Source: Nitrospinia bacterium (GTDB lineage: Bacteria; Nitrospinota; Nitrospinia; Nitrospinales; JAJDAT01). Taken from it: a stretch of DNA of 64,000 nt. How positions within the stretch are numbered: the first letter of the stretch is position 1; each line of letters opens with the position of its first letter. Positions 37,794 through 47,020 of the stretch are shown one piece after another. Location: NCBI GenBank assembly GCA_029261715.1, contig JAJDAT010000016.1:186001-250000 (forward strand), in the 5' to 3' direction. The translations under genes were made by a program, and so were the position numbers. The notes beneath the pieces are model-generated. The model ran no database searches. It was not told the origin of the DNA and saw only the letters and a program-made list of their open reading frames with translations.

Positions 37794-38492
37794 ATGAAAA
37801 TTGCGATCGTACAACCTTATTTTTTACCTTACATCGGTTATTTTCAATTAATTAACGCAGTGGATCGTTTTATAGTTTATGACGACGTTAATTTCATGAA
37901 AAAAAAGTGGATAAACCGTAATAACATTTTAATAGCTGGCCAACCCAACCTTTTTATAGTTCCGTTGAAAAAAGTAAGCCAAAATAAGCTGATCAAAGAC
38001 GTTGAAATTGCTGTCGATTTAAATTGGAAATCAAAAACTTTAAAAAAAATAGATTTAGCCTACCAAAAAGCTCCTTATTTTCAAAAAGCATTTGATTTAA
38101 TTGAAAGTATTATTAACCAAAATCAAACACACATCACAAAGTTAGCATTTACAAGTCTTAAAGAAATATGTAGTTATTTAAATATACAAACTCACCTAAC
38201 GCCTTCATCGACAATTTACGAAAATGCCCATTTAAGAAGCCAAGAAAGAATAATAGATATTTGCAAAAAAGAAGACGCAGATCATTACATAAATCCAATA
38301 GGAGGGACCGATCTTTATTCCAAAGAAAACTTTCTACATCACCAAATTCGCTTAAATTTTTTAAAGCCAGAACTAATTGTTTATCGTCAATTTAAGAATG
38401 AATTTGTATCCCATCTATCAATTTTGGATACTATCATGTTTAATGATCCAGAGGCGATTCATAATTTTTTAAAACGCTTTCAGCTAATATAA
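37794..38492 (+). CDS. WbqC family protein
   Basis: The 232-aa protein starts with the family hallmark MKIAIVQPYFLPYIGYFQLI and DRFIVYDDVNFMKKKWINRNN. The C-terminal part has HYINPIGGTDLY, which is also typical. WbqC proteins occur in O-antigen and other surface-glycan clusters. They often sit beside methyltransferases and aminotransferases, as here. A biochemical role is not established. Confidence 0.92.
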   Translation: MKIAIVQPYFLPYIGYFQLINAVDRFIVYDDVNFMKKKWINRNNILIAGQPNLFIVPLKKVSQNKLIKDVEIAVDLNWKSKTLKKIDLAYQKAPYFQKAFDLIESIINQNQTHITKLAFTSLKEICSYLNIQTHLTPSSTIYENAHLRSQERIIDICKKEDADHYINPIGGTDLYSKENFLHHQIRLNFLKPELIVYRQFKNEFVSHLSILDTIMFNDPEAIHNFLKRFQLI

Positions 38493-38707
38493 AACTATTG
38501 CGTTTTTTATGATATTATTAGCCTTCTGAAATTGTTATATTTCAGTTCAATGCTCCACCTTTAGCGTTAAAATTTTACCGCTTTGAATTGTTAGAATAAG
38601 TTTTTCTTAATAGAAACGTTTTTGGAGTTTAACTTGCCTCTCGTTTTCCCAAATCCACGTTTCTTCCACAAATTTCCAAAAAAACATTTATACCTTAAGT
38701 CAAAAAA

Positions 38708-39811
38708 ATGATTTCAGTTTTTGGTTCCAAAGTAGGACAAGAGGAGCTCCGCGAAGTACAATCAAGCCTGGAAAATCAATGGATGGGAATCGGCCCCAAA
38801 ACTCGCCAATTTGAGGAAGCTTTTTCAAAACGGCTGAATCTACCTTCATTTACTTTACTAAATAGTGGATCAAACTCTCTATTAATGGCCGTAAAACTCT
38901 TGGACTTGCCAAAGGGTTCGGAAGTAATTCTCCCGTCTTTCACCTGGATTTCCTGCGCTCACTCTATTCTGCTAGCAGGACTTAAACCCGTTTTTTGTGA
39001 TGTGGATATTAACACGCACAATGTAACCTTAGAAACGATAGAACCTTGCATTACTAAAAATACTAAAGCTCTTATGGTCGTGCATTATGCCGGTAAACCT
39101 GTAAGAATGGAGACACTTTCAGAATTAGGATTGCCAATTATCGAAGACGCAGCGCATGCAGTAGATTCAAAACTAGGCGATCAATATTGTGGAAGTATTG
39201 GAGACATTGGAATTTATAGTTTTGACGCTATCAAAAATTTACCAATGCCAGAAGGTGGAGGAATTACGGCCAAAAACCCAAAGCATACCGAACAAACAAA
39301 CAATTTAAGATATTGTGGCATTGGAAAATCTGGTTTCGAAGTCTCTCAAACCAAATCCCATCGTTGGTGGGAGTATCATATTTTCGATGTCTACCCAAAA
39401 TTAATTCCAAATGATATCTGCGCAAGCGTGGGGCTGGCTCAATTAAAAAAAGTCGATCTCCATCAAAAACTTAGAAAAAAAATATGGAATCTTTACCAAG
39501 AAACATTTAAAAATTTACCGTGGCTTATTCTTCCCAAAGATCCCGAACCTGACGAGCAACATTCCTATTTCACATATTGTATTCGATTAACTAATGGAAG
39601 ACGCGATGAGTTTGCTCATTATCTTTTAGATAAAGGCATTTATTCAACCTTGAGATACCACCCACTCCATTTAAATCCTATTTACCAATCGACAAAAAAA
39701 TTACCAAATTGCGAACAGCTCAACGAAACCGCTTTGAATCTCCCCCTTCATCCAAACCTCAGCGATTCCGACATTCAAAAAATCATAGAAACAGTAAAAA
39801 ACTTCGCCTGA
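38708..39811 (+). CDS. DegT/DnrJ/EryC1-family sugar aminotransferase
   Basis: The protein has 367 aa. The PLP lysine is Lys176 in SFDAIKNLPMPEGGG. The fold start LNSGSNSLLMAV and the cofactor Asp in EDAAHAVDS are as expected. It should transaminate a nucleotide-linked keto-sugar. In the family, the active-site Lys is usually preceded by Thr or His (TxxK, HxxK). Here the preceding residues are DAI. That is within the range seen in the family. Confidence 0.92.
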   Translation: MISVFGSKVGQEELREVQSSLENQWMGIGPKTRQFEEAFSKRLNLPSFTLLNSGSNSLLMAVKLLDLPKGSEVILPSFTWISCAHSILLAGLKPVFCDVDINTHNVTLETIEPCITKNTKALMVVHYAGKPVRMETLSELGLPIIEDAAHAVDSKLGDQYCGSIGDIGIYSFDAIKNLPMPEGGGITAKNPKHTEQTNNLRYCGIGKSGFEVSQTKSHRWWEYHIFDVYPKLIPNDICASVGLAQLKKVDLHQKLRKKIWNLYQETFKNLPWLILPKDPEPDEQHSYFTYCIRLTNGRRDEFAHYLLDKGIYSTLRYHPLHLNPIYQSTKKLPNCEQLNETALNLPLHPNLSDSDIQKIIETVKNFA

Positions 39812-39840
39812 TAATGGCCTATCATTTATTCTTAATGTAA

Positions 39841-41241
39841 ATGCAAAATAAAGAAAAAGTAGTTATTTTAGGCGGAGGTATTGCCGGTTTATCCGCAGCT
39901 TGGCGCCTTTCTAAAAAAGATTTTGAAGTCCATGTCATTGAAATGTCAAATAGGCCTGGCGGCTTGGCTGGCGGAGTTGAATGGAACGGAAATATTTACG
40001 AATTTGGCCCTCATGTTTTTCATACTATCGATCAAGAAATTCTAAACGATATCAAAAACATTATGGGCGAAGATTTAATCCGCTTTAAAAGAACTGTGAA
40101 AATAAAGTTCATGGGCGAATATTTCAACTTCCCTCTTTCAATAACGGATATTCTTAAGAAATTGCCCTTCAAAACTGTGGTCGAATGTTTATTCAGTCTC
40201 ATTTACCATAATTTGAAGTCTATGATCAATCAACCCGAGCGTGAAAATAGCGAGACCGTATTATTGGCAAATTACGGCAAAGGTCTATACGAAATATTTT
40301 TTAAATCCTATATTGAAAAAGTTTGGGGGATTCCTCCTAAAGAATTTTCTCCTGATTTTGCTAAACAGAGAATTCCTAAAATGAATCTATTGGTAGTGGC
40401 CGAAAAATTATTCGAAAACTTAAAGCCTAAAAGCTCAAAAGAGATAGACATTAAAGGATATGTAGAAAAAGTTGAGGGAGAAATTTTCACTACCAAACAT
40501 GGTTTTTCGTTAATTGCAGAAAAAATTGGAAATGAAATTCAAAGATCTGGTGGTTCTATTTTATTAAACCATAAGGCCATTGAAATTAATTTTTCAAATC
40601 AGAAAGCAAAATCAGTCAACATTGTTTCTAATAATATTGAAAAAATGATTGAATGCGATCATTTAATTTCAACCATTCCCCTAAAACATTTAGTTCAATT
40701 ATCTACTCCTACACCAGATCAAACCACAGTTAATGCCGCCAACGATTTAAAATCAAGAGCCACGCTCTTTGTAGGTATTGTAGTCGATAAGCCTATAGCT
40801 CTACCCGCCTCGTTTATGTATTTTAGAGAAATAACATTTAACCGGATAATGGATTTAAGTTATTTCGGGTTCGATATAACTCCACCTAACGCAACGATAC
40901 TGATTGCAGAAGTAAATTGCGACGTATCAGATACAATTTGGAACAACGAAGAAAAAGCAATTGAAAAAGTTCTAACTGATTTAGAAGATGAACTAATTAT
41001 TAAACGCGAAGAAGTTATAGAAAACCACGTATTTAAAGCCCCTAATGCCTACCCTATCTACCTATTAGACTACGAAAAAAAATTAGAAACTGTTTTTAAT
41101 TGGATAGATGGGATATCTAATATGCAATCTATTGGGAGGCAGGGCGCATTCAGCTACGTAAATTCTCATATTGCAATGAAAATGGCTTACAACGCAGCCG
41201 ACAACATCATTCAAGGGGACTATACAAAACCTACAAAATAA
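39841..41241 (+). CDS. FAD-dependent oxidoreductase (protoporphyrinogen oxidase/UGM-like)
   Basis: The protein has 466 aa. The FAD dinucleotide motif is VVILGGGIAGLSAAWRL near 7-23. It is followed by PGGLAGGVEWNGNIYEFGPHVFHT, which is typical of the amine-oxidase/protoporphyrinogen oxidase and UDP-galactopyranose mutase relatives in glycan clusters. A C-terminal block around SIGRQGAFSYVN-HIAMKMAYNAAD contacts the flavin. It begins 29 bases after the aminotransferase gene and may act on the same sugar nucleotide. Confidence 0.85.
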   Translation: MQNKEKVVILGGGIAGLSAAWRLSKKDFEVHVIEMSNRPGGLAGGVEWNGNIYEFGPHVFHTIDQEILNDIKNIMGEDLIRFKRTVKIKFMGEYFNFPLSITDILKKLPFKTVVECLFSLIYHNLKSMINQPERENSETVLLANYGKGLYEIFFKSYIEKVWGIPPKEFSPDFAKQRIPKMNLLVVAEKLFENLKPKSSKEIDIKGYVEKVEGEIFTTKHGFSLIAEKIGNEIQRSGGSILLNHKAIEINFSNQKAKSVNIVSNNIEKMIECDHLISTIPLKHLVQLSTPTPDQTTVNAANDLKSRATLFVGIVVDKPIALPASFMYFREITFNRIMDLSYFGFDITPPNATILIAEVNCDVSDTIWNNEEKAIEKVLTDLEDELIIKREEVIENHVFKAPNAYPIYLLDYEKKLETVFNWIDGISNMQSIGRQGAFSYVNSHIAMKMAYNAADNIIQGDYTKPTK

Positions 41242-41305
41242 CTAGAAAAGGGGAAGGATGATTCAAATAGACAAATAAAATCATCGGGAAAATCTATAAA
41301 ACTAG

Positions 41306-42214
41306 TTATTCAACTTTTCTAGAAAAAGCTATCAACTTCAGAAAAGGATTCACATAAATATTACGTTCTTTTAATCCAATGGTTTCAATCATTCTCTGCA
41401 AAGAAGTAAAAATAAGTTTATTGTAAATTTGAAGCCTATGACATAAATGCCCAAGTTTGAAATACCTTCCCATAGTTTTTATCTCAAGGACTTCAAATCC
41501 AGTTTTTTCTAAAATCTGACTTAACGTTTCACTATTAAAAAAATACAGATGCTCGCCAGAGTTTGCTCTCTGTAAGTCCTCCCACCTAGTGCCCAAAAGC
41601 TTTAGCACCCATGATGCGGAATTCGGAACGGCAAGAACCAACAAACCTCCAGGTTTAATCATCGCGTGAATCGTTTTCAAAGTCTTCACTGGGTCATGCA
41701 TATGCTCTAAAACATCAAAAAAAACTACAGAATCGAATTGATGTGAAGAGTCGAACTCTTTTAATGGACCGGAAAAAGGTTGAATCCCAAACTCTTTTTC
41801 GCAGGCGTCTCTTGCATTTCCAGACAATTCAATACCGGAAACCTCCCATCCTTTTTGTTTAGCTTGATTTAGAAAATAACCATATGCCGATCCAACTTCA
41901 AGAAGCTTACCTGGTTTGATAAAGCGCCCCATTTGTCCGACAATTTTTCGATACATTGTCTCGACGTTCTCTCTACTCTCCCCATAGTCGGAGTACCCAT
42001 ATATCCTGGAGCTATCGCCAGAAAAAAAACCTGGGTTTGTAAAATAACTATCGTCGTAAAGCTTTAAAATTCTACTTTCTGTATACCGAGGACTTACATA
42101 ATTTAAACCACAGTCCAGACAACGAACTAATTTAAATGGGTTTAAATCGAATAATTCATCTTGTCGAGCCCCTCCGCACAAATTACAATTTATTTCTTCA
42201 AGATCTTCTGACAT
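41306..42214 (-). CDS. SAM-dependent methyltransferase with N-terminal zinc finger
   Basis: The ATG at 42214 is preferred over a TTG at 42229. An N-terminal CNLCGG and RCLDCGLNY form a zinc site. The SAM domain has LLEVGSAYGYFLNQAK near 103 and FDSVVFFDVLEHMHDP near 155. This C-x2-C...C-x2-C plus methyltransferase layout is typical of sugar C- or O-methyltransferases in polysaccharide clusters. It starts 18 bases after polA on the same strand but probably belongs functionally to the glycan genes. Confidence 0.87.
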   Translation of the reverse strand: MSEDLEEINCNLCGGARQDELFDLNPFKLVRCLDCGLNYVSPRYTESRILKLYDDSYFTNPGFFSGDSSRIYGYSDYGESRENVETMYRKIVGQMGRFIKPGKLLEVGSAYGYFLNQAKQKGWEVSGIELSGNARDACEKEFGIQPFSGPLKEFDSSHQFDSVVFFDVLEHMHDPVKTLKTIHAMIKPGGLLVLAVPNSASWVLKLLGTRWEDLQRANSGEHLYFFNSETLSQILEKTGFEVLEIKTMGRYFKLGHLCHRLQIYNKLIFTSLQRMIETIGLKERNIYVNPFLKLIAFSRKVE

Positions 42215-42232
42215 ATAAACAATATTCAAAAA

Positions 42233-44911
42233 TTAATGGGCTTCGTTCCAATTAGATCCCCAACCAGTATCAACGATTAACGGAGCCTTCAAGTCATAAG
42301 CGCCCTCCATTTCCTGTTTTACTAGCTGTTCCAGAGTCGACTTTTCTTTTGAAGAACACTCGAAGACTAATTCATCGTGAACTTGCAAAATCATTTGCGC
42401 ATGCATCTTTGCTTCTTTCAATTTCCTATGCAAATTGATCATTGCGGCTTTAATTATATCGGCTGCGCTTCCCTGAACGGGAGAGTTAATCGCAATTCTC
42501 TCCGCTGCTTTTCTGGCTTGATGATTCTTGCTATTTAAATCTGGCAAATATCTTTTCCGATTCATTAAAGTTTTCGTATAGCCTCGCTTTGCAGATTCTT
42601 GAACAGTTTCTTCCATAAATGTTTTCACATTTTTGTAAAGCAGGAAATACTGATCTATAAAAGCTTTCGCTTCTTTAGGAGAAATTTTTAATTGTCGAGA
42701 CAGACCAAAAGCGCTTAAACCATAAATAATTCCAAAGTTTACCGCCTTGGCCATTCTTCTTTCAGATTCTCCTATATCTTCAATTGATCGCCCTAAAATT
42801 TCTGCCGCTGTTCTTGAATGAACATCCTCTCCTTTTTTAAAAGCCTCTATTAGAGCTGGATCATCCGACAAATGCGCCATAATTCGCAATTCAATTTGAG
42901 AATAATCTGCCGAAAACATAGTGTTTCCGTCTTCAACGATAAAGGCAGATCGAATCTCTTTACCAATATCAGATTTTATCGGAATGTTTTGTAAATTGGG
43001 ATCGCTACTGCTTAATCTCCCGGTGGCGGCCACGGTTTGATTGAACGACGTATGAACTCTTCCCGTTTTCGAATTAACTTCTTCTGGGAGCGTGTCTACA
43101 TAGGTTGATTTCAATTTCGCTAATTGTCGATAAATCAGGATTTTTTCTGGCAGAGGATGTTTTTCGGCTAATTCTTCCAATACCGAAACATCGGTAGAGT
43201 ACCCAGTTTTTGTTTTCTTTATTACCGGAAGTTCTAACTTCTCAAATAAAATTTGGGATAATTGTTTTGGAGAATTTATTGCAAACTTTTCGCCCGCGAC
43301 CTCATAAATTTCCTCTTCAGCCTCAATCAAATCGACTTCCAATCGCTTTGATAATTCCTTAAGTTTATTTGTATCTAATAAAACTCCCGCCATTTCAATA
43401 TCTGCTAAAACTTTGATTAACGGAACTTCCATATTTATATACAAGTCAAGCGTTTCATCTTGCAGAAGCGGCTCCATTTTCTCTTTAAAAGTCCAAGTCA
43501 CGTCGGAGTCTTCTGCCGCATAATCTGTGGCCTTATCAATTTCTACTTCTTCAAAACCAATTTGTTTTGCCCCTGATCCAGCGACATCTTTATATTGAAC
43601 CGTCTTGTATTTCAAAAGCTCCCAAGCTAAATCGTCCATATTATGATTATTTTTAGACGGGTTTAAGATATAAGAAGCCAGCATAGAGTCAAAACCAATT
43701 CCATCTAGATTGACTCCTTCGTTTCGAAAAACAATTAAATCGTATTTAATGTTGTGTCCGTATTTTTTTACCTTCGGGTTTTCAAGGATAGGTTTCAACT
43801 TTTTTAGAGTTTCATTTTTATCCAATTGTTTTGGCGCTCCAAGGTATCTATGAGCAAGTGGAATATAATATGCCTGTGAGGTTTTATGTGAAAATGATAT
43901 TCCTACAATTTCGGCTTGCATTGGGCGCTTACTTGTCGTTTCGAGATCTACTGCAAACTCGCCAGCTTTCTCTAGGTCCGAAATCAGTTGTTGCAATGAA
44001 ACTTCGTCAAAAATCGTTTTATACTCTTTTTCTTCGGCAGGCGTTTCTTGCTCTTCTTCCGAATCCACAATTAACGAATCAAACTCTAACTCTTTAAAGA
44101 ATTCGTTAATTTTTTTCTGATCAGGGCTTTGAAACTTTAAATCCTCTATAGTAACGTCTAATTTCACGTCGATATCTATCGTAACGAGTTTTCGACTTAG
44201 GAATGCGTTATCTCTATCGTTTTCTATTTTCTCCCTTTGCTTCTTCTTATCGATCAAATCAAGGTTGTCGTATAAATTTTCTAACGTGTCGAATCTTTTG
44301 ATCAAATCAGCGGCATTTTTCGGTCCAATTCCTTTCACCCCAGGAATGTTATCACTGCTATCGCCTATGAGAGCCATCGCTTCGATTACTTTTTCCGGAG
44401 GCACTCCAAATTTCTCAATCACTCCATCAATTCCGAATGTCTTATTCTTCATCGTATCCAACATGCAAACGTTTGGCGAAATCAATTGCATCATATCTTT
44501 ATCGCCGCTAACAATCGTAACGTCAAGGCCAGAAGACTCGCCTTGTTTAGCAAGCGTCCCAATAATGTCATCCGCTTCAAATCCAGGTTTTTTGAGAGAA
44601 ACAATATTAAAAGATTGCACTAATGGTTCAAAGTAAGGAAATTGAGGAACTAAATCTTCAGGAGGAGCAGACCGATTAGCCTTATACTCAGTGTACATTT
44701 CATGGCGAAACGTTTTTTCTTTTGCATCAAAAATCACCGATAAATAGTCGGGTTTTTTCTCTCGAACTACCTTTTGTAACATATTCACAAAGCCGTATAG
44801 CGCATTTGTGGGCATCCCTTTAGAATTTGAAAGATTTTGCCTGACGGCAAAAAAAGCTCTAAAAATATAAGATGAACCGTCAATTAAATATAGCGATTTT
44901 CTCGTTTCCAA
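42233..44911 (-). CDS. polA: DNA polymerase I
   Basis: The start is most likely the TTG at 44911, where GGAG lies five bases upstream (892 aa). All three domains are present: the 5' nuclease (SLYLIDGSSYIFRAFFAVR through GDSSDNIPGVKGIGPK), the 3'-5' exonuclease with the DxE pair in FAVDLETTS, and the polymerase with DYSQIELRIMAH, the finger helix RMAKAVNFGIIYGLS and QVHDELVFE. Unlike many polA genes outside the Enterobacteria, the proofreading acidic residues appear intact. It carries out Okazaki fragment processing and repair. Confidence 0.97.
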   Translation of the reverse strand: METRKSLYLIDGSSYIFRAFFAVRQNLSNSKGMPTNALYGFVNMLQKVVREKKPDYLSVIFDAKEKTFRHEMYTEYKANRSAPPEDLVPQFPYFEPLVQSFNIVSLKKPGFEADDIIGTLAKQGESSGLDVTIVSGDKDMMQLISPNVCMLDTMKNKTFGIDGVIEKFGVPPEKVIEAMALIGDSSDNIPGVKGIGPKNAADLIKRFDTLENLYDNLDLIDKKKQREKIENDRDNAFLSRKLVTIDIDVKLDVTIEDLKFQSPDQKKINEFFKELEFDSLIVDSEEEQETPAEEKEYKTIFDEVSLQQLISDLEKAGEFAVDLETTSKRPMQAEIVGISFSHKTSQAYYIPLAHRYLGAPKQLDKNETLKKLKPILENPKVKKYGHNIKYDLIVFRNEGVNLDGIGFDSMLASYILNPSKNNHNMDDLAWELLKYKTVQYKDVAGSGAKQIGFEEVEIDKATDYAAEDSDVTWTFKEKMEPLLQDETLDLYINMEVPLIKVLADIEMAGVLLDTNKLKELSKRLEVDLIEAEEEIYEVAGEKFAINSPKQLSQILFEKLELPVIKKTKTGYSTDVSVLEELAEKHPLPEKILIYRQLAKLKSTYVDTLPEEVNSKTGRVHTSFNQTVAATGRLSSSDPNLQNIPIKSDIGKEIRSAFIVEDGNTMFSADYSQIELRIMAHLSDDPALIEAFKKGEDVHSRTAAEILGRSIEDIGESERRMAKAVNFGIIYGLSAFGLSRQLKISPKEAKAFIDQYFLLYKNVKTFMEETVQESAKRGYTKTLMNRKRYLPDLNSKNHQARKAAERIAINSPVQGSAADIIKAAMINLHRKLKEAKMHAQMILQVHDELVFECSSKEKSTLEQLVKQEMEGAYDLKAPLIVDTGWGSNWNEAH

Positions 44912-45067
44912 GTTAGCTCCAAACAATCACAGTTATCAAATTTTGAATTGGATATTTTGACAAAAAATCATTTTTAGAAATTGATTTTTTCAGGACAGTA
45001 TTTTCACAAAAACAAAGCCTAAAAGTTCCAAATTTATTTTTTATTGGAAGTTAAAAGTTGGGAGGAA

Positions 45068-45733
45068 TTAAATGGTGGGGTTATTGACCAACCCTGTGCT
45101 TATAGCATAACTCACAAGTTCAGCATTACTTTCCATATTAAATTTTTTGAGAATTCGAGTGCGGTGAGTACTCACCGTCCCCACGCTAATAGAAAGCTCT
45201 TCAGCAATGGTAATCAATTTTTTGCCACCCACAATTAAAGAAAAAATTTCGAACTCTCGTGCAGAAAGTATATCGTGAAGCGCATTGCCATTTTTCTTTC
45301 GCGGCCGCTTTCTTATTTGTTTAGCCAACTCTTCGCTTACAAACATATCTCCACTATTTATAGTCCGGATTGCCTCGACAACTTGTTTGGTAGCGGTATT
45401 CTTATTTAAATAACCAGAAGCTCCCGCATGTATCAAGCGAACTCCGTAAAAGCTTTCTGGATAAACACTTAAAATTAAGACTTCCAAGTTCGGAAACCTT
45501 TCTTGGCAAAACTTTAGAGCCTCCCATCCATTTTTTTCGGGCATTTCTAAATCCAATAATAGAACATCCGGTTCTCGGGATTCTAGTTTTTCTATTATCT
45601 CTTTTCCATTTTCGGCTTGCCCGATTACTTCTATATCATCTGTCTTAGAAACAACATGAATCAATCCCTCTCGGACTATTTCGTGGTCGTCCGCAATCAT
45701 AACTTGGATTTTTTGATTTTCTGTCGCGTCCAT
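45068..45733 (-). CDS. NarL/FixJ-family response regulator
   Basis: The protein has 221 aa. The receiver domain has the acidic pair DD near 15-16 and the phospho-acceptor Asp61 in LLLDLEMPEKNGW. The C-terminal LuxR-type HTH is AREFEIFSLIVGGKKLITIAEELSISVGTVSTH at about 162-195. No sensor kinase is next to it, so it is an orphan or is served by a distant kinase. It is transcribed divergently from kdsD. Confidence 0.93.
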   Translation of the reverse strand: MDATENQKIQVMIADDHEIVREGLIHVVSKTDDIEVIGQAENGKEIIEKLESREPDVLLLDLEMPEKNGWEALKFCQERFPNLEVLILSVYPESFYGVRLIHAGASGYLNKNTATKQVVEAIRTINSGDMFVSEELAKQIRKRPRKKNGNALHDILSAREFEIFSLIVGGKKLITIAEELSISVGTVSTHRTRILKKFNMESNAELVSYAISTGLVNNPTI

Positions 45734-45978
45734 AACCTAAATTTATTGAAAGAGTATTTAATTCTTTTTAAGCAAAACATAACAGTAGAACTTTATTGAA
45801 GAGATTTCAACCAACTTATCCCAAAATATCTGAAAAATATCTTTCCCCCCTATTTCCGCATCGAATATTAACAAATCTGATATTTTGAACTTGTTAAAAA
45901 ATCGTTCAATTGTTGGACCGAATAAATTATGATAAGCTGTTTGTTTTCATAAAAAAATCAATGAGTTTTGGTATTTAA

Positions 45979-46977
45979 ATGGTTCAAAATACACTAGTAG
46001 TAGATAAAGAAAAAGAGACGATCCTTCAATCGGCCAAAAGTGTTTTTAAAATAGAGAGCGAAGCTGTTGCCGCTTTAGCTGACCGTTTGACAGACGAGTT
46101 TGTGAATGTCGTCAATTTAATTGATCAACGTTCCGGCGTCATTATTGTAACGGGGATTGGAAAATCAGGTTTGATTGGGAAAAAAATTGCGGCGACATTT
46201 TCAAGTATTGGAATTCCAGCCGTATTTTTACACGCCGCCGAAGGTAGTCATGGCGATTTAGGAATCGTTTCTAAAGATGACTTGATTATTGCTATATCCA
46301 ATAGCGGAGAGACAGAAGAAATTCTTAAAATTTTACCGTATGTGAGCCGTATTGGCGCAACTCTTGTTGGGTTAACGGGAAATCTAGAATCAACTCTGGC
46401 AAAGCGGAGCGACCATGTTCTGGATACTGGAGTGGAAAAAGAAGCTTGTCCCCTGGACTTGGCTCCAACAGCTAGCACAGCTACCGCATTAGCTATGGGC
46501 GACGCTCTCGCCATCTCCCTCATTAATAAAAAAGGGATTCGAGAAGAAGACTTTGCTCAAAATCATCCCGGGGGCAACCTTGGTAAAAGACTTTTGACAA
46601 GTGTTGGCGATTTAATGCGAACCGAAAATGAAATTCCTTCGATTCCATTGGAAGCCAATATCTCCACCGTTCTTTCAGAGATGAGCCAAAAAGGTTTAGG
46701 GACAACTGCAGTAGTTGATTCTGAAAATCATATTGTAGGCATCATTACTGATGGAGATATTCGCCGTCTAATCGAAACTAAAAAAAATATTTCAGAAGCT
46801 TGTGCAAAAGAAATGATGAGTAAAAACCCTAAGACGATTAATAAAAAAAGTTTGGCTACTAAAGCCGTTCAGATAATGGAAAAACACACGATTTCCTCCT
46901 TGATTGTTTCTGAAGATCAGAGGACAATCGACGGCATTATTCATTTACAAGACTTACTAAAGGCGGGAATTGTTTAG
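45979..46977 (+). CDS. kdsD: Arabinose-5-phosphate isomerase
   Basis: The protein has 332 aa. A SIS domain (VTGIGKSGLIGKKIAATFSSIG near 55, LHAAEGSHGDLG near 85, AISNSGETEEI near 105, and FAQNHPGGNLGKRLL near 193) is followed by two CBS domains. The length and layout are those of KdsD/KpsF. It converts ribulose-5-phosphate to arabinose-5-phosphate, the precursor of Kdo in LPS, and so indicates a Gram-negative cell. It is followed 43 bases later by alaS. Confidence 0.95.
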   Translation: MVQNTLVVDKEKETILQSAKSVFKIESEAVAALADRLTDEFVNVVNLIDQRSGVIIVTGIGKSGLIGKKIAATFSSIGIPAVFLHAAEGSHGDLGIVSKDDLIIAISNSGETEEILKILPYVSRIGATLVGLTGNLESTLAKRSDHVLDTGVEKEACPLDLAPTASTATALAMGDALAISLINKKGIREEDFAQNHPGGNLGKRLLTSVGDLMRTENEIPSIPLEANISTVLSEMSQKGLGTTAVVDSENHIVGIITDGDIRRLIETKKNISEACAKEMMSKNPKTINKKSLATKAVQIMEKHTISSLIVSEDQRTIDGIIHLQDLLKAGIV

Positions 46978-47020
46978 AACTCCTCACTTTGGAAAACTTG
47001 AAACTAACTAATACAGAACT